Positions 12,913-20,810 of a stretch of 31,213 nucleotides of DNA are shown piece by piece. How positions within the stretch are numbered: position 1 is the stretch's first letter; each line of letters starts with the position of its first letter. Made by a program: the position numbers and the translations under genes. The DNA is from a virus, in IMG/VR virus record IMGVR_UViG_3300027844_001422, positions 1 through 31,213 of that record; one strand, given 5' to 3'. Below the pieces are notes generated by a model. It saw nothing but the letters and a program-made list of their open reading frames with translations, was not told where the DNA came from and made no database searches.

Positions 12913-14007
12913 ATGGTTACTGCTCATGACGACATTACCGATCTGGTAAAAGGCACACTGCGGCATCTCGGCCGCATGAAGTTCCAGCAAATCGCTCAGA
13001 ACCTCCAGCGATACGAGGTTCTGGGCCGCTGGCTCAAGAAAGACAAGGTGGTGTTCGATTCCGGTCGTGGAATCCAACGCAATCTCATGTCGCGTCTGAG
13101 CAATACGGCGGCACACGTCGGATTGCTCGAGACCGACGGCTCCGTCCTGCCCGACTTGATGGAGCAGCTCAACATTCCGTGGCGGCACGCTCAGGTCAAC
13201 TGGTCGTTTCTGTACCAGACTGACATCCTGATGAATCGCGGTCCGTCGCTGGTCTACAACGTCGTCAAGCCTCGCCGGGCCGCTGCCCTGATCAACATGG
13301 CGGAAGAGCTCGAGGCGAAGGCGTGGTCTGTCCCCGACGTCGATAACAAAACCGATCCTTACGGGCTTCCGTACTGGGTGGTCGGCAACGACACGACGGG
13401 ATTCAATGGCGGTCTTCCGGGTAGTCATACCAAGATCGCTGGTCTCGACCTGACGACCGATGCGCCGAACTTCAAGAACTACACGGCGCAGTACACGAAC
13501 GTCGACAAGCCTGACCTGATCAAGAAGATGCGGACCGCTCATCGCAAGATCGGATTCTATTCTCCGATCGAAGACGACGACTACGCCAAGGCGGCGTTCA
13601 GGGACATGCGTGTCTACACCGACGATACTACGGTTTCGGAATTGGAGGATATCGGCGAGTCGCAGAACGAAAACCTCGGCCGTGACCTTGCTTCGATGGA
13701 AGCAGGCGTTCCTAAGGGCGGCGGAAAAGACATCCGCGTGTCCGATTCTGGCGTCATCATGTTCAAGCGGCATCCCATTATCTGGGTTCCGCAGCTGGAC
13801 GACACCACGGTCTTTACGGCTGAGACGAATCCGGTTTACATGATCAATCACGACACGTTCTATCCCATGTGCCTCAAGGGTGACTTCCTGCGTGAAGGCA
13901 GCCCGCGAGAGGTTCCGGATCAGCATAATGCGTGGCGAGTCTTCGTCGATCTTTCCTACAACTACCTGTGTGTGGATCGCCGACGTAACGCGGTCTTCCG
14001 TAAGTAG
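12913..14007 (+). CDS. Major capsid protein
   Basis: The gene lies behind the scaffold and is closed by a strong terminator. The ATG at 12913 (MVTAHDDITDLVKGTLRHLG) follows AAAGG; a TTG one codon upstream is less likely. Features are an N-terminal helix, the segment HAQVNWSFLYQTDILMNRGP, a long middle with DPYGLPYWVVGNDTTG, and the C-terminal pattern NPVYMINHDTFYPM followed by LSYNYLCVDRRRNAVF. I recall this C-terminal pattern in capsid proteins of environmental short-tailed phages. No protease gene or cleavage motif is evident. A fold-level assignment to HK97 is expected but cannot be shown here. Confidence 0.88.
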   Translation: MVTAHDDITDLVKGTLRHLGRMKFQQIAQNLQRYEVLGRWLKKDKVVFDSGRGIQRNLMSRLSNTAAHVGLLETDGSVLPDLMEQLNIPWRHAQVNWSFLYQTDILMNRGPSLVYNVVKPRRAAALINMAEELEAKAWSVPDVDNKTDPYGLPYWVVGNDTTGFNGGLPGSHTKIAGLDLTTDAPNFKNYTAQYTNVDKPDLIKKMRTAHRKIGFYSPIEDDDYAKAAFRDMRVYTDDTTVSELEDIGESQNENLGRDLASMEAGVPKGGGKDIRVSDSGVIMFKRHPIIWVPQLDDTTVFTAETNPVYMINHDTFYPMCLKGDFLREGSPREVPDQHNAWRVFVDLSYNYLCVDRRRNAVFRK

Positions 14008-14020
14008 TCTGAGTTATGCA

Positions 14021-14070
14021 ACGATGATCAGGGGTGCAGACATCTGTGCTCCTGATCGTCGTGGGTTTTT
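14021..14070 (+). terminator. Strong intrinsic terminator after the major capsid gene
   Basis: Bases 14021-14039 pair with 14044-14062 over 19 positions, including four G-U wobbles, around the loop ACAT. GGG and a run of five T (14066-14070) follow. It begins 13 bases after the capsid stop codon. This ends or attenuates the packaging and head transcript before the accessory virion genes. Confidence 0.85.
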
Positions 14071-14196
14071 GCGGGGGCACTGGCCCAGCCGTTTGGCGAA
14101 CAGTGTCGCGAAAGCCTGAATGCCCCGATCATCGGATTGTTTCCGGTGGCGAAGGACTCTGCCGGGGGCGGCGGATCGAAGAGAAGGAAAAGTTCA

Positions 14197-15006
14197 ATGA
14201 CTAATCAGCTCGGCTACGCTTCACGTGCAGACACAAACAGAAATCCGTCTCCGTCAATCTGGGGCAATTGTCCGATCGACGCGATCAACTCAGGACACAC
14301 TGATGGATTCGGCAAGCGTTGGAACTTCATGGACGGACCGATCGTCGGCAGTGCGGTTTCCGAAGACTTCACATACGGCAATGGCGTGAAGGTTTACACG
14401 TCAACCGGTGGCGCGATCGCTGCGGGTGACGAGATTGGCGGGACGGTCGCTCTGTCATCTGACGGAGACGACGAAGGTGCTGCGATGCAACAGCAGAACT
14501 TTCCGTTCCAGATCTCGAACAGTCACGGAGACCTCTGGTTCGAAGCACGCATCAAGACGTCAACGATCGCCGACACCAAGCACAGCATATTCCTCGGCTT
14601 GTGTGAGACAGTCACGCTGTCTGCAACAGTTCCTATCGCTGCGGCCGGAACGCTGACCGACAACAACTTCGTCGGTTTCCATCGCCTTGAAGCCGATGGC
14701 GATTACTTCAATACCGTCTACAAGGCGAATGGCATCACCGAAGTGCTCGTGAAGCAGGATGCGGCATTGCTGGTCGCAGACACGTACATCAAGCTGGGAT
14801 TCTATCACGACGCCAGCGCAAAGAAGCTGACGTTCTACGATGACGGAAATGCTCTGGCTGACACGAAGTCAATTCCGTCAGCGGCTGGCACGGACTTCCC
14901 GAACGACGTCCGACTTGGTTGGGTTCTTGCTGTACTGAACGCAACCGCAACAACGCCAGGAAGCACTGAGATTGATTGGATTCAGGTCTACCAGAAGGGT
15001 GTCTGA
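14197..15006 (+). CDS. Virion protein with concanavalin/lectin-like beta sandwich (269 aa)
   Basis: The start MTNQLGYASRADTNRNPSPS follows AAGGAAAA; the frame is open upstream but passes through Gly/Lys-rich non-coding sequence. The body is made of beta strands: LWFEARIKTSTIADTKHSIF, FVGFHRLEADGDYF, YIKLGFYHDASAKKLTFYDD and IDWIQVYQK. These are the pattern of concanavalin A-like or LamG lectin domains found in phage head decoration proteins. It is the first gene after the capsid terminator, which fits an abundant capsid-surface protein that could bind glycans or stabilise the shell. A head fibre is the alternative. Confidence 0.7.
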   Translation: MTNQLGYASRADTNRNPSPSIWGNCPIDAINSGHTDGFGKRWNFMDGPIVGSAVSEDFTYGNGVKVYTSTGGAIAAGDEIGGTVALSSDGDDEGAAMQQQNFPFQISNSHGDLWFEARIKTSTIADTKHSIFLGLCETVTLSATVPIAAAGTLTDNNFVGFHRLEADGDYFNTVYKANGITEVLVKQDAALLVADTYIKLGFYHDASAKKLTFYDDGNALADTKSIPSAAGTDFPNDVRLGWVLAVLNATATTPGSTEIDWIQVYQKGV

Positions 15007-15024
15007 TTACACCCATTGCAATAG

Positions 15025-15081
15025 TGACGGCACGGTGATTGCGTACCCACACGCCCTCCACATGATCCGTGCCGTCATTTT
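15025..15081 (+). terminator. Long-loop terminator-like hairpin
   Basis: TGACGGCACGG (15025-15035) and CCGTGCCGTCA (15067-15077) are perfectly complementary over 11 bases. The 31-base loop contains a nested GCGT/ACGC pair, and four T follow (15078-15081). It lies 19 bases after the lectin-like gene. It is probably an intrinsic terminator or a mRNA-stabilising structure. Confidence 0.65.
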
Positions 15082-15120
15082 CCATGTCCGAGTTGACCAA
15101 CAGAGAGGTGGTGATCAACG

Positions 15121-15261
15121 ATGCACGACAAGTCCAGTGGAAAGGGCGGAGGCCATAAGGCTCCGCAAACCACGAACGACACTTCCGCAGCTGCAGCCGC
15201 AGCGACGCAGAAATCCGCTGCCAAAACTGGTGGCGGAAAGAGCGGTCAGGGCGGAGCCTAA
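15121..15261 (+). CDS. Small Gly/Ala/Lys-rich basic protein (46 aa)
   Basis: A short ORF starting MHDKSSGKGGGHKAPQTTND and ending KTGGGKSGQGGA, preceded by GAGAGGTGGTGA, a good ribosome binding site. It is basic and low in complexity (a run of six Ala, several Gly triplets), so it is probably disordered. It lies between two virion genes and behind a terminator-like hairpin. Similar tiny Gly/Lys-rich proteins occur among virion genes of environmental phages, where they may bind DNA or coat the capsid; this is inference. Confidence 0.65.
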   Translation: MHDKSSGKGGGHKAPQTTNDTSAAAAAATQKSAAKTGGGKSGQGGA

Positions 15262-15330
15262 CCCCGCAAAAGGACGGTCCCCCGTTCTTTTCACCGGCCG
15301 GCGCGGCGAAGTCGGCATTTGTCGCGCCGG

Positions 15331-15353
15331 TCCTTTCGATGCCGACGAAAGGA
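15331..15353 (+). promoter_or_regulatory. Hairpin covering the ribosome binding site of the next gene
   Basis: TCCTTTCG (15331-15338) pairs perfectly with CGAAAGGA (15346-15353) around a 7-base loop. The right arm contains the Shine-Dalgarno sequence of the gene starting at 15358. Just upstream, CCGGCGCG and CGCGCCGG (both between 15294 and 15330) form a second inverted repeat. Translation of the following gene may therefore be held down unless the hairpin opens. Confidence 0.55.
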
Positions 15354-15357
15354 AATC

Positions 15358-16062
15358 ATGTCAGTTACTTTTCTGCCAAAGCCTACCCTACAGGAACTTA
15401 AGGACGCGAAGAGACAGGAAGAGGGTGCGTCTGATGCCACAAAGGGCTCGATCGACGGTAAGCCACCTCGCATAAAACATCCGCCGATCGATTCACGGTC
15501 GGTCCGGTTTTATCGCGAGATGCTCAAGATCGAGGACAACTGGCCGCTTCCGGAAGACCTTGCTCGCTTCCATTTGAGAGTCTCCAAACTTCTCGTCAAT
15601 CACGGCCGGCTGTTGATCGGTGCTGTCGAACACGCATTCATCGTCACGCTGTTCGAAGAGCTTCAGGGCTTCAAAGCTGAGATCGAAACCGAACTCCGAG
15701 AGATAGTTGGTGATGCGATCAGGGATGTCGCAGCCGAGCTGGTGCCCGGCATCGTGGAATCGCAGGTATCTCCAGCGATCGACAGGATCATGTCACAACC
15801 ACGGCAGCCGGATCCGGATTCAGAGGATCTCGGCGACGGAGACCTGACTGAATTGACCAGCCAATGGGACGCGGTTCCCGAGGGCGCAGCCGTTACGGTC
15901 ACGGCTGGCGACAAGAAAGCAGCAGGCAAATTCCTTGGACTGACCGAGGACCGACGGCTCAAGGTTCGATTGGATGGCGTTACTCGCGGGCACCGAAAAT
16001 TTGATGCCGATCAGGTATCACTGGTGACCGAAATGGGATCACCATTTTCTGAAAGCGAATAA
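15358..16062 (+). CDS. Hypothetical virion-block protein with C-terminal SH3-like segment (234 aa)
   Basis: The start MSVTFLPKPTLQELKDAKRQ is preceded by GAAAGGA inside a hairpin. The N-terminus is basic and extended; residues about 55-145 are helical (FHLRVSKLLVNHGRLLIGAV, FEELQGFKAEIETELREIV, IRDVAAELVPGIVESQV). An acidic linker follows, and a C-terminal beta segment (GAAVTVTAGDKKAAGKFLGL, LKVRLDGVTRGHRKFDADQV) reads like a small SH3/KOW-type barrel. I do not recognise a family. The stop TAA overlaps the next ATG by one base, so it is co-expressed with the connector genes. Confidence 0.75.
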   Translation: MSVTFLPKPTLQELKDAKRQEEGASDATKGSIDGKPPRIKHPPIDSRSVRFYREMLKIEDNWPLPEDLARFHLRVSKLLVNHGRLLIGAVEHAFIVTLFEELQGFKAEIETELREIVGDAIRDVAAELVPGIVESQVSPAIDRIMSQPRQPDPDSEDLGDGDLTELTSQWDAVPEGAAVTVTAGDKKAAGKFLGLTEDRRLKVRLDGVTRGHRKFDADQVSLVTEMGSPFSESE

Positions 16063-16892
16063 TGCCGCACTCGAACCATCGATCGTTCCGGACGAAGCCG
16101 GTTACTCGAGGAACCTACGACTGGTTCCGACAGGAAGCCGGCCGCGTCATGGGGCTCAGTCCCAACCAGATCACTCTCTCAACCGACGAAGAGCGTGACG
16201 TTGACGAGTGTGTCGCGCGAGGCGAACGCGATTTCTATACGCCGTCGATGCCGGACATCCCTCCACATCGATGGTCTTTCCTGACAATCGCATTCAGCAT
16301 GCCGATCAACGCGAACCAGACGGACTATCTGCTTCCCCAGTCCGATTTCGGCGGCATCAGCGGCGATTTGACCTATGCCGCCGCGGACAACAAATACACT
16401 GGCCTTCGACACGTCACTGCAGAGAAGATCGACGAGCTGCGATCGCTCAATACGACCAACAGCAGTCACCCGACCCGCTACGCACTCCGCATGTCCCAGC
16501 ACGGCGGAGTCACTCGCCAGCAGTGGACCATGTCGTTCTGGCCCGATCCTGACGCTTCATACACAGTCAAGGGCAGCTACGACGTCAGTCCTGTTTTGAT
16601 GAGTGAGGATCGACAGTACCCGTACGGCGGGGCCCAGTTCGAGAATCTTCTGCTGTACTGCGTTCTGGCCCAGGCGGAACTCTACAACGAAAAGTCAAAG
16701 TCCAAGAGGTTCCAGCAGGAACGCGACCGGCAGATGGTCGCAGCGATCGGGATGAACAACGGACAGAACCAGCCAGACATCCTTGGCTACAACGGCAACG
16801 CGACATTCGGCGGTGGCGGACGACTCCGCGACATCGAGATTCGTGACGGACGGTACTTCGAGAACTTCAGTCCTCTGACATTGGACACGTAA
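16062..16892 (+). CDS. Connector/adaptor-like protein, paralogue 1 (276 aa)
   Basis: First of three tandem related genes. It starts MPHSNHRSFRTKPVTRGTYD, and the opening TRGTYDWFRQEAG matches TRGTYEWFQLRIG in paralogue 3. Shared landmarks are G-x2-(D/R/Q)FY-x-P followed by (W)SFL (GERDFYTPSMP, HRWSFL), YLLPQSDFGGISGD, a P-x-RYALR strand and YPYGGAQFENLLLYCVL. The helix-strand-helix plan and place after the capsid genes fit a head-tail adaptor ring subunit. It has a longer C-terminal tail with GGGGRLRDIEIRDGRYF, absent from the other two, perhaps contacting the tail. Function is inferred from position and size. Confidence 0.7.
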   Translation: MPHSNHRSFRTKPVTRGTYDWFRQEAGRVMGLSPNQITLSTDEERDVDECVARGERDFYTPSMPDIPPHRWSFLTIAFSMPINANQTDYLLPQSDFGGISGDLTYAAADNKYTGLRHVTAEKIDELRSLNTTNSSHPTRYALRMSQHGGVTRQQWTMSFWPDPDASYTVKGSYDVSPVLMSEDRQYPYGGAQFENLLLYCVLAQAELYNEKSKSKRFQQERDRQMVAAIGMNNGQNQPDILGYNGNATFGGGGRLRDIEIRDGRYFENFSPLTLDT

Positions 16893-17585
16893 ATGTCTCT
16901 GGAAGTGACATACGCCACATTGAGAGGCGAAATCGGCCGATTCCTTGGCTACGGGAGAGCGACCACAACCTGGTCGACCGATCAGGCTTCCGATATTGAT
17001 GACGTTCTTGGGTCAGGTCTTCGTCGATTCTATTACCCGCTGCTTCCAAAACCCGACGTTACCGGACAGCCGGACATCTATTGCTGGTCGTTCTTGAACC
17101 AAATCGCATTCATTGACCTGGTGCAGGCCAAAACGGACTACGATCTCCCTGACGATTTTGGCGGAAATCTCTCAGACGGATTCACGTTCGCCGAGAACAG
17201 TGGCGAGAATTCGATCACTGAAGTGGACGAGGTTTGCATCCGACGTCGGCTGGAGAACACGACGACGCAGGGTACGCCGTCATACTTCTGCGTTCGGCCT
17301 CGGCGTAAATCAGCAGCCGATCGGCAGCTCTGGGAAGCCGTCTTCCACCAGGTGCCTGACACTTCATACACGGTCACGTACCGGTATTCGATCGAGCCCC
17401 AGATCGTCGGAACAGGAAACACGAAGCCACATGGCGGCGTGATTCACGCTGAGACAATTCGGGAAGCCTGTCTGGCCGTGGCGGAAGAAATACTGGATGA
17501 TGAGCCTGGGGTTCATGCACAGCGGTTCGAGAAACAATTGATGTCGTCCATGCTCACCGATAAGAGGATGAGCATCAGTTACTAA
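16893..17585 (+). CDS. Connector/adaptor-like protein, paralogue 2 (230 aa)
   Basis: The start MSLEVTYATLRGEIGRFLGY lies directly after the stop of paralogue 1. Landmarks line up with its neighbours: SGLRRFYYPLLP, CWSFL, YDLPDDFGGNLSDG, TPSYFCVR, then KPHGGVIHAETIREACLAVA. It is the shortest of the three and ends soon after the final helix (RFEKQLMSSMLTDKRMSISY). A ring-forming connector or tail-completion subunit is the likely role. The three copies could form stacked rings or one hetero-oligomeric ring. Confidence 0.7.
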   Translation: MSLEVTYATLRGEIGRFLGYGRATTTWSTDQASDIDDVLGSGLRRFYYPLLPKPDVTGQPDIYCWSFLNQIAFIDLVQAKTDYDLPDDFGGNLSDGFTFAENSGENSITEVDEVCIRRRLENTTTQGTPSYFCVRPRRKSAADRQLWEAVFHQVPDTSYTVTYRYSIEPQIVGTGNTKPHGGVIHAETIREACLAVAEEILDDEPGVHAQRFEKQLMSSMLTDKRMSISY

Positions 17586-17605
17586 GCACGAAACGGAGAG
17601 AAACC

Positions 17606-18391
17606 ATGGCAGGCGGAACATATCCAGTAACGGCGCCAACACGCGGGACATACGAGTGGTTTCAGTTGAGGATCGGATTATTCCTTCGCAATGAGCTGGG
17701 CGAGCCTTCGCTGGGAACGAATGCCGACCCAGCCATCTGGGACGATTATCAGGTGGGTGTGGTTGACGAGATCATCCAGGAAGGCGCTCTCCAGTTCTAT
17801 TTCCCGCCATTAGTGATGGGGCAGAAAATCCCCTACACCTGGGCGTTCCTCATGATCGAGGATACGGTCGCTACGGCGAGCTCTGATTTCGATTACGATC
17901 TGGACGCCGATTGCGGCGGCATCGCCGAAGATTTCGTCTTCACCAGCGGTGAAGACAAGCGTAAGCCCAAGCTCGTGTCCGCCGAAGAGGTCATGTCGAT
18001 GCGAGGCCAGGCGGCAGATACCGGCACGCCCGAATACATCGCCATTCGCCCGAAGACCTCAACTGGCTCGGCGGTGCAGACTTACGAGGCCATTGTCTAC
18101 CCGACGCCAACTGCTATTGAAACTCTGAACTATCGCTTCCTGAAGATCCCGCCGTTGCTCACAACGACGAACAACTTCCCGTACGGAACGGTCACACACG
18201 CGAATACGATCGCAGCGTCGTGTTTGTCTGTCGCGGAAGCATTGATTCGTGGAACTCAAGGCCCTATGCACCAGCGTTTCATGCAATGCCTGCAGGCGAG
18301 CGTGATGAGCGACATGCGAAGTAATCGAATAACTGCCAATCAGGTTGGCGATTTGATGGACCTGCGAGACAGGGGAATGCAACCACAATAG
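17606..18391 (+). CDS. Connector/adaptor-like protein, paralogue 3 (261 aa)
   Basis: The start MAGGTYPVTAPTRGTYEWF is preceded by GGAGAG. Landmarks shared with the other copies are GALQFYFPPLV, YTWAFL, YDLDADCGG, TPEYIAIR, and FPYGTVTHANTIAASCLSVA. The end MSDMRSNRITANQVGDLMDL adds a short extra helix. Divergence between copies is large at protein level, so the duplications are old and the copies have probably taken separate jobs. The TAG stop is followed four codons later by an in-frame TGA. Confidence 0.7.
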   Translation: MAGGTYPVTAPTRGTYEWFQLRIGLFLRNELGEPSLGTNADPAIWDDYQVGVVDEIIQEGALQFYFPPLVMGQKIPYTWAFLMIEDTVATASSDFDYDLDADCGGIAEDFVFTSGEDKRKPKLVSAEEVMSMRGQAADTGTPEYIAIRPKTSTGSAVQTYEAIVYPTPTAIETLNYRFLKIPPLLTTTNNFPYGTVTHANTIAASCLSVAEALIRGTQGPMHQRFMQCLQASVMSDMRSNRITANQVGDLMDLRDRGMQPQ

Positions 18392-18402
18392 GGAGATAGC
18401 GA

Positions 18403-18666
18403 ATGACACTGTCAGAAGCCGTTGCCGAATACGAGGACTTGGGAACAGAACTCGTAAGGCTTCAAGAAGAATTGGACGTCGCGAAACGAAGACAGGGCGT
18501 TCTGTCGAAGCAGGTTTTCTCTGCAGTATCTGCAGGGAAAGAGGCATCCAAAGGCGAATACGAATTTCAGGTTGCTGGCGGGAAGCAGTATCGAGTTCAC
18601 AACCAGAAGATCGAGCCAATCAACGAAGTCGAAGTCTTGTCACAAGACTTGAGAATCGGAGACTGA
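18403..18666 (+). CDS. Small coiled-coil protein (87 aa)
   Basis: The start MTLSEAVAEYEDLGTELVRL follows GGGAG. The first 45 residues have heptad-like hydrophobic spacing (LVRLQEELDVAKRRQGVL) and likely form a coiled coil; the rest is a short beta part (EYEFQVAGGKQYRVHNQKI). No family is recognised. The small size and position among virion genes suggest a minor tail or assembly protein. One base separates its stop from the next start. Confidence 0.7.
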   Translation: MTLSEAVAEYEDLGTELVRLQEELDVAKRRQGVLSKQVFSAVSAGKEASKGEYEFQVAGGKQYRVHNQKIEPINEVEVLSQDLRIGD

Positions 18667-18667
18667 C

Positions 18668-19036
18668 ATGGCAAACGAAATGACACATGGCGTGTCCCTG
18701 ATTTTCGCCAAAGGTGGTTCGACTGTCGATGAGGCATTCGGATCAATCGTGAGCGACGTATCCGGGAACTCGGTGACGCACCTTGTGCAAACTGTCGGGT
18801 TTGCGGCTGACGAGGCTCTGGTCATGGGCGACGTCAGTACGCCCGGCATGATCATGATCCGGAATCTCGACTCAGCGAATGCAGTTCACATCAGACAGGC
18901 CGACGATGCGGCGAATTGCATTGTCGTCAAGGCCGGAGACGTCCAGTTGTTTCGTTTCTCAGAAACCACGACCGCGCCGTTTGTTATCGCAATTACGGCT
19001 GCCGTGCAGATCGAATACTGGCTGTTTGAAGACTGA
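18668..19036 (+). CDS. Small beta-rich virion protein (122 aa)
   Basis: The start MANEMTHGVSLIFAKGGSTV follows GGAGACTGAC. Strands such as GMIMIRNLDSANAVHIRQAD, NCIVVKAGDVQLFRFSET and FVIAITAAVQIEYWLFED form a compact beta barrel. The pattern of RNLD, then a ligand-like loop, then KAGD-x2-LFR recurs, from memory, in small structural proteins of phages, possibly capsid decoration or tail-tip proteins. It cannot be narrowed further here. Confidence 0.7.
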   Translation: MANEMTHGVSLIFAKGGSTVDEAFGSIVSDVSGNSVTHLVQTVGFAADEALVMGDVSTPGMIMIRNLDSANAVHIRQADDAANCIVVKAGDVQLFRFSETTTAPFVIAITAAVQIEYWLFED

Positions 19037-19120
19037 TCGCCGTCCGGGGCAAAGGCGTAAGAGTCGCCTCTCTCGTGAGCCCGGAACCATCGCTTTTCAC
19101 GATGTTAAAGGAACAAACCA

Positions 19121-19672
19121 ATGTCTGCTCAGAACATCTGGCGACTCGTAAACTCCGCACTGGAATTCGGATATCGCCTCTCGACGGGGAACACGCTCAA
19201 GGTACTCCCCAAGTCTGACGACGACGGCGCGATCGAGATCGGCGATGGCACGACCGACGTCGACGTGAAAGCGTTCCTTGGCTCGACAACCGAGTACGTC
19301 GAACTGGACGTCGGGAATAGCCGGATCAACGCGACAGTGCCCTTCAAGTTCAATGGAGGCGTCGTTACTCAGATCACGTCGCCGACGACTGGCGTGACGC
19401 TCAGTGCGTTGTCCGGCCAGATCACGACGATCGCCGGCACACTGGCTGCGGCCGGCGAGGAGACGTTTACGGTCACGAATACGCTGGTTGACGCGACAGA
19501 TACCGTCATCGTGAGCCTGGCCAGTAATGCAGGCGATGGGACTCCCATAGCCGTTTGCAGTGCAGTTGCGGCGGGATCGTTTGGCATCACGGTCGCCAAT
19601 CTTCATGCGACCGAAGCCCTGACGACACTCGTAGTGGTCAACTTCGTCGTCATTAAGGGTTCGGCGTCCTGA
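19121..19672 (+). CDS. Virion or fibre-associated protein (183 aa)
   Basis: The start MSAQNIWRLVNSALEFGYRL follows AAAGGAAC. Residues 25-75 read IEIGDGTTDVDVKAFLGSTT and YVELDVGNSRINATVPFKF, a motif style seen in phage virion proteins with repeated beta strands. The C-terminal half is a second beta domain rich in Thr, Val and Ala (ETFTVTNTLVDATDTVIVSL, FGITVANLHATEALTTLVVV). It probably forms a trimeric or decoration-like structure. A T-rich terminator hairpin follows. Confidence 0.7.
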   Translation: MSAQNIWRLVNSALEFGYRLSTGNTLKVLPKSDDDGAIEIGDGTTDVDVKAFLGSTTEYVELDVGNSRINATVPFKFNGGVVTQITSPTTGVTLSALSGQITTIAGTLAAAGEETFTVTNTLVDATDTVIVSLASNAGDGTPIAVCSAVAAGSFGITVANLHATEALTTLVVVNFVVIKGSAS

Positions 19673-19685
19673 TTTACGGTCTTCT

Positions 19686-19724
19686 CCCGGATGCTCGGCC
19701 TGTCCGGACATCCGGGTTTCTTTT
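19686..19724 (+). terminator. Intrinsic terminator
   Basis: CCCGGATG (19686-19693) pairs perfectly with CATCCGGG (19709-19716) around a 15-base loop, followed by TTTCTTTT. It starts 14 bases after the preceding stop codon and separates two virion genes. Confidence 0.75.
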
Positions 19725-19742
19725 GCGTGACGGAACATCGAC

Positions 19743-20024
19743 ATGGCAGACAAAACAGCTGGCATCTTCGTTCTGGATGTCGTGAACGTGAACACGACGG
19801 GCAGCAAAGCCCTTCACGCTGCGTGCATCGAAGTCAGGCTCAAGGCTCGCGCGGTTGACGGCCGCCTGCAGCTCGAAGCTGATGACGACACCGAATACTG
19901 GACATTGACCGCCGACGTCGAACTGATCCTGTCGGGCCGTAATCTTCACGGGAAGACGTTGTACTTCTCCTCGGGCGCTGATACCAACATCGAGATCATG
20001 CAGGTCAAGGACACGGTTGCGTGA
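19743..20024 (+). CDS. Small beta-rich virion protein (93 aa)
   Basis: The start MADKTAGIFVLDVVNVNTTG follows GGAAC at a long spacing. It continues with strands ALHAACIEVRLKARAVDGRL and DVELILSGRNLHGKTLYFSS, ending IEIMQVKDTVA. The fold looks like a small beta sandwich of the decoration or fibre-base type. No family is recognised. Its own start region lies just after a terminator, so it may have a promoter of its own that I cannot define. Confidence 0.65.
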   Translation: MADKTAGIFVLDVVNVNTTGSKALHAACIEVRLKARAVDGRLQLEADDDTEYWTLTADVELILSGRNLHGKTLYFSSGADTNIEIMQVKDTVA

Positions 20025-20072
20025 TTTTGGCCTTGATGTGAATTAACGGACTGTCGACACCAAGAGGCCGCA

Positions 20073-20810
20073 ATGTTCCCTGATCGCTTCACACACGTGC
20101 CCGTGTCTTTCGTGTCACAGTCGGCCGCGTATACAGCGAAGCCGTTCGAGTATGTGCTCCTCACGGCAACGGCAGCCGACTACACGCTTACGCTCCCGAC
20201 GTCTCCGACCGTGAACGACGTTGTGTCGATGTCAGCTACCAGCATCACGGGTGGCTTCAAGGTCACGGTCACGGGCACCACGAAGAACATCCTACTGCGT
20301 GAGGGATCGGCGACATCCTTCAAATTATTCATCACCAATGACCACATGGACCTGAAATACAACGGCACGGCGTGGGAAGTGACGAATGACGGCAGAAAGA
20401 AGCATGTAGGCGTCATGAGGAACAGCGTGGCCCAGACTATCAGTAATGGAGTATTTACGGTTCTTGGATATGACACTCTTGTAGTTGACCACGGAGGAAT
20501 TGCTACCATTGCAGATGAGCGTATTACGGCGCTAAGAGACGGTAGCTATAACTATAGAGCACAGTCCATTCCGGAAAATACAACCCTTGCTGCCTCAGAC
20601 AGAATAGTAACGAGGTTATACAAGAATGGATCTCACTTCCAGGCAGGGGAGCAAGATGAGGATTCTTCGGGAGATAGGCATACGACGGTTGCTGCGGGAA
20701 TAATAGAGTTGTTAGCGGGGAATTACATTGATGCGAGAATCTACTACTTGACAGGGGGAAATTGCGATACGGAAGCGAACTACTCACATTTCCAGGTCTT
20801 CGAGACTTAG
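20073..20810 (+). CDS. Tail fibre or receptor-binding protein with C1q-like head (245 aa)
   Basis: The start MFPDRFTHVPVSFVSQSAAY follows AAGAGG. The N-terminal part (to about residue 110) has repeated short strands (YVLLTATAADYTLTLPTSPT, NILLREGSATSFKLF) typical of fibre attachment regions. The C-terminal 130 residues read GVFTVLGYDTLVVD, GSYNYRAQSIPE, RLYKNGSHFQAG and NYIDARIYYLTGG, ending SHFQVFET, a pattern like trimeric C1q/TNF-type heads on phage fibres. The DNA for this head is clearly more AT-rich than the first half, so it looks acquired. The TAG stop is followed directly by TAATGG, where the next gene begins. Confidence 0.72.
   Translation: MFPDRFTHVPVSFVSQSAAYTAKPFEYVLLTATAADYTLTLPTSPTVNDVVSMSATSITGGFKVTVTGTTKNILLREGSATSFKLFITNDHMDLKYNGTAWEVTNDGRKKHVGVMRNSVAQTISNGVFTVLGYDTLVVDHGGIATIADERITALRDGSYNYRAQSIPENTTLAASDRIVTRLYKNGSHFQAGEQDEDSSGDRHTTVAAGIIELLAGNYIDARIYYLTGGNCDTEANYSHFQVFET

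Noticed and set aside
12904-13926. 340-codon ORF antisense to the major capsid gene
   Set aside because: It is long only because the capsid codon use avoids stop complements in that frame. It is rich in Val, Arg and Asp without a domain, and the sense strand is a clear capsid gene.
5053-14007. Phage-wide reassignment of TAG to a sense codon
   Set aside because: Long genes have no internal TAG. Terminase, portal, capsid, connector 3 and fibre end at TAG where the protein families or gene junctions expect an end.
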